The notes below the pieces were generated by a model. It searched no databases and had not been told where the DNA came from. It worked only from the letters and a program-made list of their open reading frames with translations. A stretch of DNA of 19,766 nucleotides, from positions 1 through 19,766 of the forward strand of contig WQXP01000004.1 in NCBI GenBank assembly GCA_009784765.1. Reading direction: 5' to 3'. Below, piece by piece: positions 1-7,379 of this stretch. The position numbers were made by a program, and so were the translations under genes. The stretch is from Oscillospiraceae bacterium (GTDB taxonomy: Bacteria; Bacillota; Clostridia; Oscillospirales; Ruminococcaceae). The stretch's first letter is position 1, and every line of letters begins with the position of its first letter.

Positions 1-1110
1 CTCGGCGATATTACCGCCCGCGACGACTTCGATAATCGGCAAGTCGAACGCTTTCGCGAACTCATAGTCGCGGGTATCATGCCCCGGGACTGCCATAATC
101 GCACCTGTTCCGTAGCTCATGAGAACGTAGTCGGATATAAAAATCGAAATTTGCTCACCATTGACGGGGTTCACCGCGCTTACACCCTCGAGCTTTACGC
201 CCGTCTTGTCTTTGGCAAGTTCCGTCCGCTCAAAGTCAGACTTCTTTGCAGAGGCTTCCTGATAAGCCCGCACCGCCTCCATATTCGTGAGTTTGCCGTC
301 GGCTTCCCACTTTGCGATAAACGGATGTTCGGGGGAGATTACCATATAAGTCGCGCCGAAAAGCGTATCGGGTCGAGTGGTAAAAATACGTAACGTAGCA
401 TCGCCCGCCTTAAAGTCAACCTCTGTGCCTGTGCTTCTGCCAATCCAGTTGATTTGCGACGATTTCACCCGCGCAGGATAATCCACGTGTTCGAGGTCGT
501 CAATCAATCGCTGTGCATACTTGGTAATCGCGAGCATCCACTGGTTCTTGACTTTGCGGACGACTTCGCTTGAGCAACGCTCGCAGTTCCCGTCAACGAC
601 TTCTTCATTGGCAAGAACAACCTTGCAAGAAGTACACCAGTTGACCGCCATCTCTTTCTTATACGCTAACCCGCGCTTAAAGAGTTGCAGGAAAATCCAC
701 TGGGTCCATTTATAATAGTCGGGGTCGGTGGTGTTGATTTCCCTGCTCCAGTCAAAGGAAAACCCGATTGCTTTAATCTGCCGCTTGAAGTTCGCGACAC
801 AGTCCTGCGTAACTTTTGCGGGGTGGATTTTATTCTTAATCGCGAAGTTCTCGGTAGGAAGCCCGAAAGCGTCCCACCCCATCGGGAAGAGGACGTTGTA
901 CCCCTCGAGCCTGCGTTTGCGGGCAAGCACGTCCATTGCGGTATAAGGGCGCGGATGCCCGATATGAAGCCCCTGAGCAGAGGGGTATGGAAATTCGACT
1001 AACACAAAGAACGGCGGTTTGTCGGAGTCTTCGCGGCAAACGAAAGTTTCATGCGCGTCCCAGTAGGCTTGCCATTTCTGTTCGATTTCGGTATAATTGA
1101 AGTTTTTCAT
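1..1110 (-). CDS. leuS: Leucyl-tRNA synthetase, N-terminal part (cut by window edge)
   Basis: Charges tRNA-Leu with leucine in the cytoplasm. The minus strand is open for 370 codons from an ATG at 1110 to the window edge, so the C-terminal part is missing. Visible parts are the class I signature HIGH at residues 49-52 in [11 protein letters not shown], the [11 protein letters not shown] block (78-88), and a zinc-type cysteine cluster (C159, C162, C176, C179). The CP1 editing domain shows [12 protein letters not shown] (244-255) and [12 protein letters not shown], whose D345 is the editing-site aspartate of the family. An AAGGAG ribosome binding site (1121-1126) lies 10 nt upstream. The gene has its own promoter and a hairpin leader and is divergent from the next gene. 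Identity is certain; only completeness beyond the edge is unknown. Confidence 0.97.
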   Translation of the reverse strand, partial: MKNFNYTEIEQKWQAYWDAHETFVCREDSDKPPFFVLVEFPYPSAQGLHIGHPRPYTAMDVLARKRRLEGYNVLFPMGWDAFGLPTENFAIKNKIHPAKVTQDCVANFKRQIKAIGFSFDWSREINTTDPDYYKWTQWIFLQLFKRGLAYKKEMAVNWCTSCKVVLANEEVVDGNCERCSSEVVRKVKNQWMLAITKYAQRLIDDLEHVDYPARVKSSQINWIGRSTGTEVDFKAGDATLRIFTTRPDTLFGATYMVISPEHPFIAKWEADGKLTNMEAVRAYQEASAKKSDFERTELAKDKTGVKLEGVSAVNPVNGEQISIFISDYVLMSYGTGAIMAVPGHDTRDYEFAKAFDLPIIEVVAGGNIAE

Positions 1111-1127
1111 GTGTTTTTCTCTCCTTC

Positions 1128-1186
1128 GCTTTGTCAAGCAATCGCAGAGGCAAATGAATTGCCTCTGCGGCGATTACTCTTCTTTT
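1128..1186 (-). repeat. Hairpin element in the leuS leader (copy 1 of a family)
   Basis: GCAGAGGCAA (1144-1153) and TTGCCTCTGC (1159-1168) form a perfect 10-bp stem with a 5-nt loop. AATCGC (1140-1145) and GCGATT (1170-1175) offer a longer alternative stem with a small bulge. On the plus strand the element begins GTCAAGC (1133-1139) and ends in CTCTT followed by pyrimidines (1177-1186). The same edges occur around the hairpin at 15605-15682. It lies in the leuS 5' leader, just upstream of the ribosome binding site. No T-box consensus is visible and no U-run follows the stem on the minus strand, so it is not a simple terminator. Confidence 0.6.
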
Positions 1187-1191
1187 ATACA

Positions 1192-1220
1192 ATCATACCA
1201 TATTTTTCGTGAATTTGCAA
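1192..1220 (-). promoter_or_regulatory. Sigma-A-type promoter for leuS
   Basis: On the minus strand TTGCAA (1215-1220) and TATGAT (1192-1197) are separated by exactly 17 bp. Transcription would start near 1185, giving a leader of about 75 nt that contains the hairpin at 1140-1175. Inferred from consensus match only. Confidence 0.7.
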
Positions 1221-1269
1221 TAGGAAATCGGGGATAATATAAATTGTTGAATTTATTTTTCAAAAACGC

Positions 1270-1298
1270 TTTACAAAATGCGATAAAAAGTATATAAT
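1270..1298 (+). promoter_or_regulatory. Sigma-A-type promoter for the 1359-1958 gene
   Basis: TTTACA (1270-1275) and TATAAT (1293-1298) are separated by 17 bp, five of six and six of six matches to consensus. Transcription is expected near 1305, giving a leader of about 54 nt before the ATG at 1359. Confidence 0.85.
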
Positions 1299-1358
1299 AG
1301 TAAGAGTAAGTTAATTTCGGTAATTAAATCTACTATTTTTTTAAGGAGGATTTACTAA

Positions 1359-1958
1359 ATGAGATTTGCAATGGCAGCGTTCGGAGTAGCGACCTTAGTT
1401 GGTGTGGGCTACGTAATCGGGAAAAAAATCATCGAGAAAAGACGAGAAGAGGAAGACCTGTTCTTCGAGTTTGACGGAGACTACGACGACCTCATGGGCG
1501 AAGACGGCATTGATGTCGAAGTGTTCATTGAAGACTGCGACGAGTGCAAAGCAGGAAAAGAATGCAAGGGCAATTACGGCGATAAAATCAAAGATGCGGC
1601 TCTTTTTGCGGTAGGCGCGTTCAAAACAGGCGCGGATAAGTTCGGCGAAACCATTCAAGACATAAAAAGCAAAGACATGGTGAAAAAAGGCGAACAGACA
1701 ATCGACGCGGTCAAAGAAACAAGCGGCAATATCAAGAACGACATCAAGCGCGAAGTGGAAGACCTCAAGTGCATGGTTGCGTCGATTAACGATGAGCAAG
1801 CCCCTAACGAAAAAGTCGAAGACTTGTTTGAGTCTGCAATTAACGCAGGTGAAGCCGCTGCCGGGGCAGTCGCGGATGCTGCGGAAGCTGTCGTGGACGC
1901 GGTTACAGACAAAGTCGCTGATGTGGCTGACGCACTCAAAGATGAAGACGAGATTTGA
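1359..1958 (+). CDS. Small acidic membrane-anchored protein of unknown function (YtxH-like layout)
   Basis: A 199-residue protein not assigned to a family with certainty. Residues 4-21 form one hydrophobic N-terminal segment, followed by a basic patch (KKIIEKRR) and then a very acidic region (about 31-60). A cysteine cluster CDEC-x5-C lies at C60, C63 and C69. The remainder alternates charged helical stretches, and the C-terminal 45 residues are an alanine/valine-rich amphipathic helix ending DEDEI, similar in style to stress-type LEA/YtxH helices. The AAGGAGG ribosome binding site is strong. Its own near-consensus promoter and intrinsic terminator make it a single-gene transcript, probably well expressed. 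The YtxH comparison rests on layout (short membrane anchor plus soluble helical tail), not on a recognised signature. Confidence 0.85.
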   Translation: MRFAMAAFGVATLVGVGYVIGKKIIEKRREEEDLFFEFDGDYDDLMGEDGIDVEVFIEDCDECKAGKECKGNYGDKIKDAALFAVGAFKTGADKFGETIQDIKSKDMVKKGEQTIDAVKETSGNIKNDIKREVEDLKCMVASINDEQAPNEKVEDLFESAINAGEAAAGAVADAAEAVVDAVTDKVADVADALKDEDEI

Positions 1959-1980
1959 GGTAATTCAAATTAACAACAAT

Positions 1981-2006
1981 AACACCCCCGAACGGGGGTG
2001 TTTGTT
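1981..2006 (+). terminator. Intrinsic terminator after the 1359-1958 gene
   Basis: AACACCCCC (1981-1989) and GGGGGTGTT (1994-2002) form a 9-bp stem with a GAAC loop, followed by a T-rich stretch. It ends the upstream gene 22 nt after its stop codon. A GTG at 1998 lies inside this hairpin and is therefore not the start of the next gene. Confidence 0.85.
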
Positions 2007-2036
2007 TTCAAAAATCTCAAAACAATAAGAGGTATT

Positions 2037-3323
2037 ATGAACTTCACTCACAATCTTCACAAAAAAGTATTAGTTTTGCTCTTCTCTGCCCTTGTTTTAG
2101 CGGGAACAGGGCTGACTTTTGCGACGCTCCCTGAGCATCGCGGAGAGCGTATGCCTTTTTCGCCTAACGAAAACCGCTATTTTCTTCCATTTCTCGCGCC
2201 GGACTTTGGCGGGTATTTCAGCGGTTTTTTCAGCAGGCGCCCGAATAACATTCGCAGCAAGCAGTTTATGGACAGGTTCGATACTTTTGTGGCAGACCGC
2301 TTCTTTCTGCGTGAAGAGCTGATTATCTTGCAAAACGGGCTTGAACTTCTTCGCGGCAAAACGCAAATCAATGATGTTTACAACATTGGCGACCGCCTCG
2401 TGTTGGCTTGGGAACGGCAATCGCAGCAAGAGCAGTTCGCCCTGAGCCTCAGCGCGATTGACACTTTCGCCGGGTTCATGCACGAAAATCACGAAGCGCG
2501 GAGTTTCATCATGCTCATACCCACAGCTTATGAGGTGTACAGAGACTCGCTGCCTGCTAACGCGCCTGCGAATGCGCCCCCTGATTCATCGGGAGGTTTT
2601 AATCACTCTGACCAGCTTGCTTTTATCGCCGGCGTGTATGAGGGCTTAGAGCATCTTCGTTCTGTTGACGCGGCGACTCTTCTGCACAAACACCGCAGCG
2701 ACTATATCTTCTACCGCACTGACCATCATCAGACGGCTTTCGGCGCGTATTTGTCTTACACTGCACTGTCGGCGCGTCTTGGTTTTGAGCCTCTGAACTT
2801 AGCGAGCTTCAACATCGAACACGCAAGCTCTTCTTTTCGCGGAACGCTGTTTTCGCGGACTCTGAACAGCCGCATCACACCTGACCTTATTTCGCTGTAT
2901 ACGCCCAAAATCAACGCCCCGGAACTGCTGCTGTATTTCATGGGGGAAGACGTTACCGAACAGCGCGGCGACCTCTTTTGGCGTGAATATCTTTATGCCG
3001 ACGAAAACCACAACGACAAGTACATGGTGTTCATGGGCGGGAATTACCCGATTGTACAAATCGACACAGACGCTAATAACGACCGCGCTATTCTGATTTT
3101 CAAAGACAGCTACGCAAATGCGATTTTGCCGCTTCTTGCCAACCACTACAGCCGAATAACAGTAGCTGATATGCGCTATATTCGCGGGGGGATTGACGAG
3201 TTCATTGGTTTGAGCGAATATGAACAAGTTTTGTTTCTATATTCAGTCCCGAATTTTGAGGAAGCAATTATTGCAAAAGAACTCACAGAGCTTGGCAACT
3301 TGGCTGATTTGAAATTTATGTAA
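2037..3323 (+). CDS. DHHW-family cell-surface protein
   Basis: Matches the DHHW protein family of Clostridia, relatives of the AlgJ/AlgX SGNH-like enzymes that act outside the membrane, usually with an MBOAT acyltransferase on surface polymers. The 428-residue product has an N-terminal membrane segment or signal (about 9-29) and the family's early NENR motif (44-47). The FLREELIILQNGLELLRGK-type block spans about 90-108. The namesake motif is YRTDHHQTAFGAY (D229, H230, H231), where the fourth family letter W is Q. The family KDSY motif carries D357 and S358. The ATG at 2037 is chosen because AGAGG lies 4 nt upstream and an upstream GTG sits in a terminator. No MBOAT gene is adjacent here, so the partner and substrate are unknown. 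Confidence 0.85.
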   Translation: MNFTHNLHKKVLVLLFSALVLAGTGLTFATLPEHRGERMPFSPNENRYFLPFLAPDFGGYFSGFFSRRPNNIRSKQFMDRFDTFVADRFFLREELIILQNGLELLRGKTQINDVYNIGDRLVLAWERQSQQEQFALSLSAIDTFAGFMHENHEARSFIMLIPTAYEVYRDSLPANAPANAPPDSSGGFNHSDQLAFIAGVYEGLEHLRSVDAATLLHKHRSDYIFYRTDHHQTAFGAYLSYTALSARLGFEPLNLASFNIEHASSSFRGTLFSRTLNSRITPDLISLYTPKINAPELLLYFMGEDVTEQRGDLFWREYLYADENHNDKYMVFMGGNYPIVQIDTDANNDRAILIFKDSYANAILPLLANHYSRITVADMRYIRGGIDEFIGLSEYEQVLFLYSVPNFEEAIIAKELTELGNLADLKFM

Positions 3324-3376
3324 ATTTGAGCTGCTCGGAATAAAAGGCGACGCTTCGTAAATACTATTTTAGCGAT

Positions 3377-3390
3377 ATATTCGCGAATAT
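3377..3390. promoter_or_regulatory. Perfect 14-bp palindrome upstream of the DUF378 gene
   Basis: ATATTCGCGAATAT is a perfect palindrome in the 111-bp gap before the DUF378 gene. It could be an operator or part of the promoter region. No convincing promoter could be placed in this gap: TTCGTA (3354-3359) with TATATT (3376-3381) at 16 bp is only a weak candidate, and that -10 would overlap the palindrome. Confidence 0.35.
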
Positions 3391-3434
3391 GTATTTAGAA
3401 TGTTTATAAAGTCTTTTGTAAGGAGTTGAAAGAT

Positions 3435-3671
3435 ATGATGGATAAAGTAGCATTGTTTATTCTTCTGCTCGGCGGATTGAACTGGGGGAGCGTTGGTTTG
3501 TTCCGGTTCGACGTGATTGCGTGGGCATTCGGCGGAGCAGGCGGCGTGGTCAGCAGAATCGTTTACGTTCTGTTCGCGCTTTCGGCAGTTTGGTGCTTCT
3601 CTCTGTTCTTCCGCAGAAACGAGATTGTTGAATCAGACCGCCATCACAGGCACAGCCACAGCTTTGACTGA
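3435..3671 (+). CDS. DUF378 (YuzA-like) small membrane protein
   Basis: A 78-residue protein with the DUF378 signature: the KVALFILLLGGLNWG segment forms the first membrane helix. A short loop (FRFDVIAWAFGG) and a second helix (RIVYVLFALSAVW) follow. The C-terminus is charged and histidine-rich (DRHHRHSHSFD). Function of the family is not known. AGGAG at 3421-3425 favours the ATG at 3435 (9-nt gap) over a TTG at 3426, which would overlap the ribosome binding site. The gene stands alone between a palindrome-containing upstream region and a hairpin shared with the converging acetyltransferase gene. Confidence 0.88.
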   Translation: MMDKVALFILLLGGLNWGSVGLFRFDVIAWAFGGAGGVVSRIVYVLFALSAVWCFSLFFRRNEIVESDRHHRHSHSFD

Positions 3672-3677
3672 TAAAGC

Positions 3678-3703
3678 AAGAGCAGGGTACTAACTCTGCT
3701 CTT
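3678..3703. terminator. Hairpin terminator between converging genes
   Basis: AAGAGCAGGGT (3678-3688) and ACTCTGCTCTT (3693-3703) form an 11-bp stem with one G-T pair and an ACTA loop. It lies directly after the DUF378 stop codon and touches the stop codon of the converging acetyltransferase gene, so it probably serves both directions. The U-tract is short on both sides. Confidence 0.7.
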
Positions 3704-4077
3704 TACATATGTTTTTCCATTACGATTGCATCGTCGTCGCCGTAATAACCGCGCCGCCTCCCGATTTGCGTGAACCCGAATTTTACATATAACGCCATTG
3801 CCGCGCTGTTCCCGCACGCGACTTCCAAGAAAACCCGCTTCGCGCCGCCGCCCTCACACTGCCGCAAAAACGCCGACAAAATCGCAGAACCTAATCCGCC
3901 GCCGCGCCGCTCAGGCAGAACGCCGATTCGCAGAAGCTCGCATTCGTCCCCAAACCGCACGCCGAGTGCGTAGCCGTAATCCTCAAGGACTATAATCGAG
4001 TTCTCGTTCAGGGTTACGCTCTTCCATGATGCGTCATCGAAACAGGCTCGCTCAAAGGCGAGGATTTGCTCATTCAT
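3703..4077 (-). CDS. rimI: GNAT N-acetyltransferase, RimI type
   Basis: Probably acetylates the N-terminal amino group of a protein; in Escherichia coli RimI does this to ribosomal protein S18. The 124-residue product carries the acetyl-CoA loop RRGGGLG (57-63). It is followed by the RimI-like block LEVACGNSAAMALYVKFGFTQIGRRRGYY, with E84 or nearby and Y97 at the usual catalytic positions, and ends in AIVMEK. It is shorter than the usual ~145-150 residues because the N-terminal part is reduced. Its ATG overlaps the alr stop codon by 4 bp (ATGA), so the two are translationally coupled. The target protein is inferred from family only. Confidence 0.85.
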   Translation of the reverse strand: MNEQILAFERACFDDASWKSVTLNENSIIVLEDYGYALGVRFGDECELLRIGVLPERRGGGLGSAILSAFLRQCEGGGAKRVFLEVACGNSAAMALYVKFGFTQIGRRRGYYGDDDAIVMEKHM

Positions 4078-5177
4078 ACTAACACCCGCGGCACTCTCCC
4101 TGCGACTGCGCAGGTGATTTCGTAGGGGATTGTTCGCAGTTGCTTTGCAATATGCTCAATCGACGTTTTTCGGCTTTCCTGCGAGTAAACCAACACCTCA
4201 TCGCCGACTTTTGCACCGGGGATTTCGCTCACATCTATGATAATGTATTCCATGCACACTCGTCCGCGAATCGGGCAGGGAACGCCACCCACCATAACAA
4301 ACCCTATGTTAGATAAAGCCCGAGAGTATCCGTCCGCGTAGCCTACAGGAACGACAGCAAGCCATGAGGGCGACTCTGTTTCATAGGGCATCTGCGCGGG
4401 TGCGTCGGTAACATAAGTTCTTCCGTAACCGACAGGCGTACCCGCCGCCACCTCACGAATGTGCGTAATCTGCGATTTCAACGACATCACCGGAACCAGC
4501 CCCGCAGTTCCGTTATCGCCGAACCCGTACAACCCGAGACCTGTGCGAATGAACTTCCCCGAAAAGCGCGCGTTTTGGCAGTGATTCAGCGCGCCTCCTG
4601 TATTTTGCGAATGATAGGGTAATTTATACTCGTCGGCGAATTTGACGATTTTCGCCTGCTGGTGTTGTGTAAAAGCAATGTCTTCCTGTTCAAGGGAGTC
4701 TGCGCAGGAAAAATGCGTAAACAACGCCTCAGTTTGCAGAGGGCGAATGTCCATGATTTCGTCAAGCTCCGAATGTTCACCGATTCCCGTCCGTGTCATT
4801 CCTGTATCGACCTTGACGTGTATGCGAATCTGTGAGCCGGCTGCACACAGTTCACGGGCGTACTCAACACTGCCGACGGCTTGTATAAAATCACCCTCTG
4901 CCACTGCCCCCGCGAGCTGTGCAGGTGTTCTCCCAAGAATCAAAACATCGCTTCGGGCACCGAGCAGTTCGCGGATTTGCGCGGCTTCGCCCAAGTTCGA
5001 CACCGCGAAATGCTTGACACCCTGCTGCGCTAAAATCGGCGCGACTAAATCAAGCCCGTGTCCGTAAGCGTTCGCTTTCACAACTGCCATGACCTCTTTA
5101 CCCCTATTACGCTCTCGAATACGTTCAAGGTTGTTTTTGAGGGCGGCGGCATTTATTTCAACTTTTGTTGCATTCAT
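4074..5177 (-). CDS. alr: Alanine racemase
   Basis: A PLP enzyme that interconverts L- and D-alanine, supplying D-alanine for peptidoglycan. The 367-residue product has the PLP lysine K34 in AVVKANAYGHG, the VKVDTGMTRTG block, the FIRTGLGLYG motif with the arginine that contacts the PLP pyridine, and PVGYADGYSR with the second catalytic base tyrosine. Where most relatives read CMD (Asp313 in the Geobacillus enzyme), this protein reads CME. The ATG at 5177 is preferred over a TTG at 5183 because AAGGGG (5187-5192) lies 9 nt before the former and only 3 nt before the latter. It is followed by and coupled to the RimI-type gene, and is divergent from the LCP-like gene. Confidence 0.95.
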   Translation of the reverse strand: MNATKVEINAAALKNNLERIRERNRGKEVMAVVKANAYGHGLDLVAPILAQQGVKHFAVSNLGEAAQIRELLGARSDVLILGRTPAQLAGAVAEGDFIQAVGSVEYARELCAAGSQIRIHVKVDTGMTRTGIGEHSELDEIMDIRPLQTEALFTHFSCADSLEQEDIAFTQHQQAKIVKFADEYKLPYHSQNTGGALNHCQNARFSGKFIRTGLGLYGFGDNGTAGLVPVMSLKSQITHIREVAAGTPVGYGRTYVTDAPAQMPYETESPSWLAVVPVGYADGYSRALSNIGFVMVGGVPCPIRGRVCMEYIIIDVSEIPGAKVGDEVLVYSQESRKTSIEHIAKQLRTIPYEITCAVAGRVPRVLV

Positions 5178-5190
5178 TGGCAAAAACCCC

Positions 5191-5219
5191 TTGAATTTTA
5201 TTGTTTTTTATGGTACAAT
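5191..5219 (+). promoter_or_regulatory. Sigma-A-type promoter for the LCP-like gene
   Basis: TTGAAT (5191-5196) and TACAAT (5214-5219) are separated by 17 bp. Transcription should start near 5226, 21 nt before the ATG. The -35 box abuts the alr ribosome binding site on the other strand, so the two divergent genes share about 70 bp of control DNA. I could not place a convincing alr promoter. Confidence 0.75.
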
Positions 5220-5246
5220 TATTCTTATGTAGTATGGAGGGGTGAT

Positions 5247-6191
5247 ATGTTTAACAAAATCGTAAATAACATTGCACGTAAAATCGCTAAGCATAAGAAA
5301 GAACAAAATCGCCGTCGCAGAAGCAACTGGTACATCTACCTGATTAGTTTCGCGGCAACTTCGCTGATTCTTGTGCTTTTCATAACAGCTTTTCAAGACC
5401 TGTTTTTTCCGCAAGCCAACACAGCTTCTTTTGACCGCACAGGCCGGGCGACTTATCTCCCCGAGGCAGAACTCGACACGACTGTGCTGTTCATGATGAG
5501 TGATGAACCCGGCGGCGTTCCGCGATTGTTTATGCTTATGAACTATCGCCCCCGTGAGGGTGTAATCGCCCTTGTTCCGCTCAGTGCTGACACACGAGTC
5601 GCGACTCGGGCGGACACCGGGCGCCTTTCCGATATTTACCGAAACGGCAGGTCGGAGTTAGTTGTTTCGGCAATCAACCACACTTTCGGGATTGATTGCA
5701 AGTATTATGTTAAGTTTGACAGAGCCGCTTTCACCACTTTTACTGCTAATTTAGGCGAAATAGCAGTAATTGTTCCGAGTGCCTTTCAGGGCGGAGGGCT
5801 TGTTCTTGACGTGGGCGAGCATGATTTGTCGGGGGCAGAGTTGTTCCAGTATATGAACAACGCCGACTTTCAGCAAGTCGGCGCGGAAAGTTCCGGTCAA
5901 ACGGGGCTTAATATAATAGGGGGGGCAATGAGGGCTTTCATAAACACCAACCTGCGTAATATGTTCGAAAACGAAATCAGCGGGGCGTTTAACCGCGTGA
6001 TTAACAACACGACGACTAACGTAACCTATCCGGACTTTGTTGCTTATCAGCGGGCGTTTCACCACACGTCTAACAATACAATCACCCCTGCGAGTGTGTA
6101 TGTTCCTGAAGGCACACACACAGAAGATGAATTTATCATATCTGATGAGGCGTTAAACCATATAAAATTCCTTTTCGCCGTTTATGCCTGA
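5247..6191 (+). CDS. LytR-CpsA-Psr-like membrane protein, probably lacking catalytic residues
   Basis: A 314-residue protein with a basic cytoplasmic N-terminus (RKIAKHKKEQNRRRRS), one membrane helix (about 29-51) and an extracytoplasmic domain. The segment from TVLFMMS to IAVIVP (about 79-176) follows the LCP fold pattern: LFMLMNYRPREGVIALVPLSADTRV, then the helix VVSAINHTFGIDCKYYVKFDRAAFTTFTANLG. LCP enzymes transfer cell-wall polymers to peptidoglycan. The usual PRDT arginine is replaced here (PLSADTRV), and the later YxRxR...RQQ arginine block is absent (LFQYMNNADFQQ). It may therefore be a non-catalytic relative. The start is set by GGAGG (5236-5240), 6 nt before the ATG. Divergent from alr, which fits an envelope role. 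Confidence 0.75.
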   Translation: MFNKIVNNIARKIAKHKKEQNRRRRSNWYIYLISFAATSLILVLFITAFQDLFFPQANTASFDRTGRATYLPEAELDTTVLFMMSDEPGGVPRLFMLMNYRPREGVIALVPLSADTRVATRADTGRLSDIYRNGRSELVVSAINHTFGIDCKYYVKFDRAAFTTFTANLGEIAVIVPSAFQGGGLVLDVGEHDLSGAELFQYMNNADFQQVGAESSGQTGLNIIGGAMRAFINTNLRNMFENEISGAFNRVINNTTTNVTYPDFVAYQRAFHHTSNNTITPASVYVPEGTHTEDEFIISDEALNHIKFLFAVYA

Positions 6192-6202
6192 GTGCCTAAA
6201 CC

Positions 6203-6225
6203 AACTGCCAATTGTCAACTGTCAA
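6203..6225. repeat. 23-nt dispersed repeat, copy 1 (cheD end)
   Basis: The sequence contains CAATTGTCAACT and matches 13303-13325 in the same orientation at 21 of 23 positions. It covers the cheD stop codon and most of the 30-bp gap between the converging LCP-like gene and cheD. No terminator hairpin is seen in this gap. Confidence 0.6.
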
Positions 6226-6701
6226 AGCGTCCATGTTCCTTTATTCGCCGACTTAATCGTAACCACACCCGTAGCTGTGTCGATAATCATGGTACGCCCG
6301 AAGTCTTGCCCTGTGTCTTGTTTCAGAATAGGGATTCGCAAAGCCGACAAAGCCTCTTTCACAGCGGCGACGTTGCGTTCGCCGATGTTGAAGCGGTCAT
6401 TCCCGACCTTGAACATGACTGCACCCCCTGCGATTTTCGCTTGAAGCCCTATTTTGCTCACCCCCATTTGCGTCATCTTCGTGAGCATATCAGGGATTGC
6501 CGTGTCTGCGAACTTCATTCGGTTAATCGCACCCTCTCCCGATGTTTTGCTGTCAGGAAGCATTATGTGCGACAACCCTGCGATTTTCTTAGCTTTGTCG
6601 TACAGGCAAATCCCGACGCACGAACCCAGCGCGTAGGTTACAAGACCTTTCGGCGCGGTTTCGATTTTCCAATCGGATATACCGACACTTGTGTTTCCCA
6701 T
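6222..6701 (-). CDS. cheD: Chemoreceptor glutamine deamidase CheD
   Basis: Deamidates glutamines on chemoreceptors and partners with CheC, coupling CheY-P level to receptor adaptation. The 159-residue product has the conserved catalytic set: T22, C28 in ALGSCVGICLYD, and H45 in LSHIMLP. Further family blocks are KIAGGAVMF and NIGERNV. It starts 9 nt after the cheC stop with GGTGA as ribosome binding site, the last gene of the flagellar operon. Its stop codon lies in a 23-nt repeat and no clear intrinsic terminator follows. Length is normal for the family. Confidence 0.97.
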   Translation of the reverse strand: MGNTSVGISDWKIETAPKGLVTYALGSCVGICLYDKAKKIAGLSHIMLPDSKTSGEGAINRMKFADTAIPDMLTKMTQMGVSKIGLQAKIAGGAVMFKVGNDRFNIGERNVAAVKEALSALRIPILKQDTGQDFGRTMIIDTATGVVTIKSANKGTWTL

Positions 6702-6710
6702 TTCTTCACC

Positions 6711-7325
6711 TTACTCGATTCCGAGCCTTTCGAACATATTTTTAAGGGATTCTACCGTCGGGATAAGCAACATATTCGATTTCATTTTGATTCCGTCAAG
6801 CTCGATTACCTTGTCGATACACATGAGTTGTTCGCCGATTTCGCCAAACTCGATTACAGGGACGCTCATAACTGCGCCGAACATATCAATCGTGAAAGAC
6901 GGTGTTTCCACGCCGATTGCAAGCCCCGCAAGAGATGTTATGGCTGTAATGTATGAATGGCTCATGATATTGCCGATTTCTGTGAGTGCGGAAATTTCAT
7001 CTTCGTTGAGTGTGTCAAGGGTTACTGTGCGTTCTCCGAAAAACGCGCTGAGAACAGCTTGAGCAAACTCCTGCTCAATGGTCATGAGAATCATTCCTTC
7101 AACATCGTCTTTCAGGCGAACCAAAACCGCTGCTACCGTTTCTTCGGGGCAGCCGTTTTTTTCGATTGCTTCTTGGAAAGACAAAAACTTGACTTCGGGC
7201 ATACTGATTACAACCTCACAGCCTACCATCGCCGAAAGCGCAGTACTCGCGTTGCCGGAACCTATGTTTCCTATTTCTGTAAGCACGTCAATGTGAACGT
7301 CTTTCAAATCCTCGAATTTTTTCAT
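6711..7325 (-). CDS. cheC: CheY-P phosphatase CheC
   Basis: Removes phosphate from CheY-P and binds CheD, giving a feedback loop in chemotaxis. The 204-residue product carries both family active-site motifs: E17-IG-N20 near the start and E116-IG-N119 in the second half, each followed by a small-residue helix (GSGNASTAL; MSHSYITAI). An AAAGGGG-type ribosome binding site lies 7-8 nt before the ATG. The 54-bp gap upstream, after the permuted binding-protein gene, carries a TGTAGGG hairpin. FliY in the same operon has related motifs, so the cell likely has two CheY-P phosphatases. Confidence 0.97.
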   Translation of the reverse strand: MKKFEDLKDVHIDVLTEIGNIGSGNASTALSAMVGCEVVISMPEVKFLSFQEAIEKNGCPEETVAAVLVRLKDDVEGMILMTIEQEFAQAVLSAFFGERTVTLDTLNEDEISALTEIGNIMSHSYITAITSLAGLAIGVETPSFTIDMFGAVMSVPVIEFGEIGEQLMCIDKVIELDGIKMKSNMLLIPTVESLKNMFERLGIE

Positions 7326-7350
7326 GTTTTTTCCCCTTTTGTATTATTCG

Positions 7351-7376
7351 GCGCAGTGCGGACACCGCACCCTACA
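7351..7376 (-). repeat. TGTAGGG-headed hairpin, copy 1
   Basis: On the minus strand TGTAGGG is followed by a GTGCGG/CCGCAC stem (7356-7361 with 7365-7370) and a 3-nt loop. It occupies the gap between the permuted binding-protein gene and cheC. The same head followed by a different palindrome occurs at 9580-9607 on the plus strand. Confidence 0.5.
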
Positions 7377-7379
7377 GTT

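Noticed and set aside
666..926. Short reading frames on both strands within 79-1039
   Set aside because: All lie inside leuS, whose own frame is open from 1110 to the window edge with HIGH and editing-domain motifs.
1128..1186. T-box riboswitch in the leuS leader
   Set aside because: The leader is only about 75 nt, with no T-box consensus and no antiterminator/terminator pair.
1998..2036. Upstream GTG start for the DHHW gene
   Set aside because: It lies inside the terminator hairpin of the previous gene; the ATG at 2037 has a ribosome binding site and begins a normal signal segment.
6192..6956. Plus-strand reading frame opposite cheD and the end of cheC
   Set aside because: Product is Cys/His/Arg-rich and unlike any family; both minus-strand genes here carry intact catalytic motifs.
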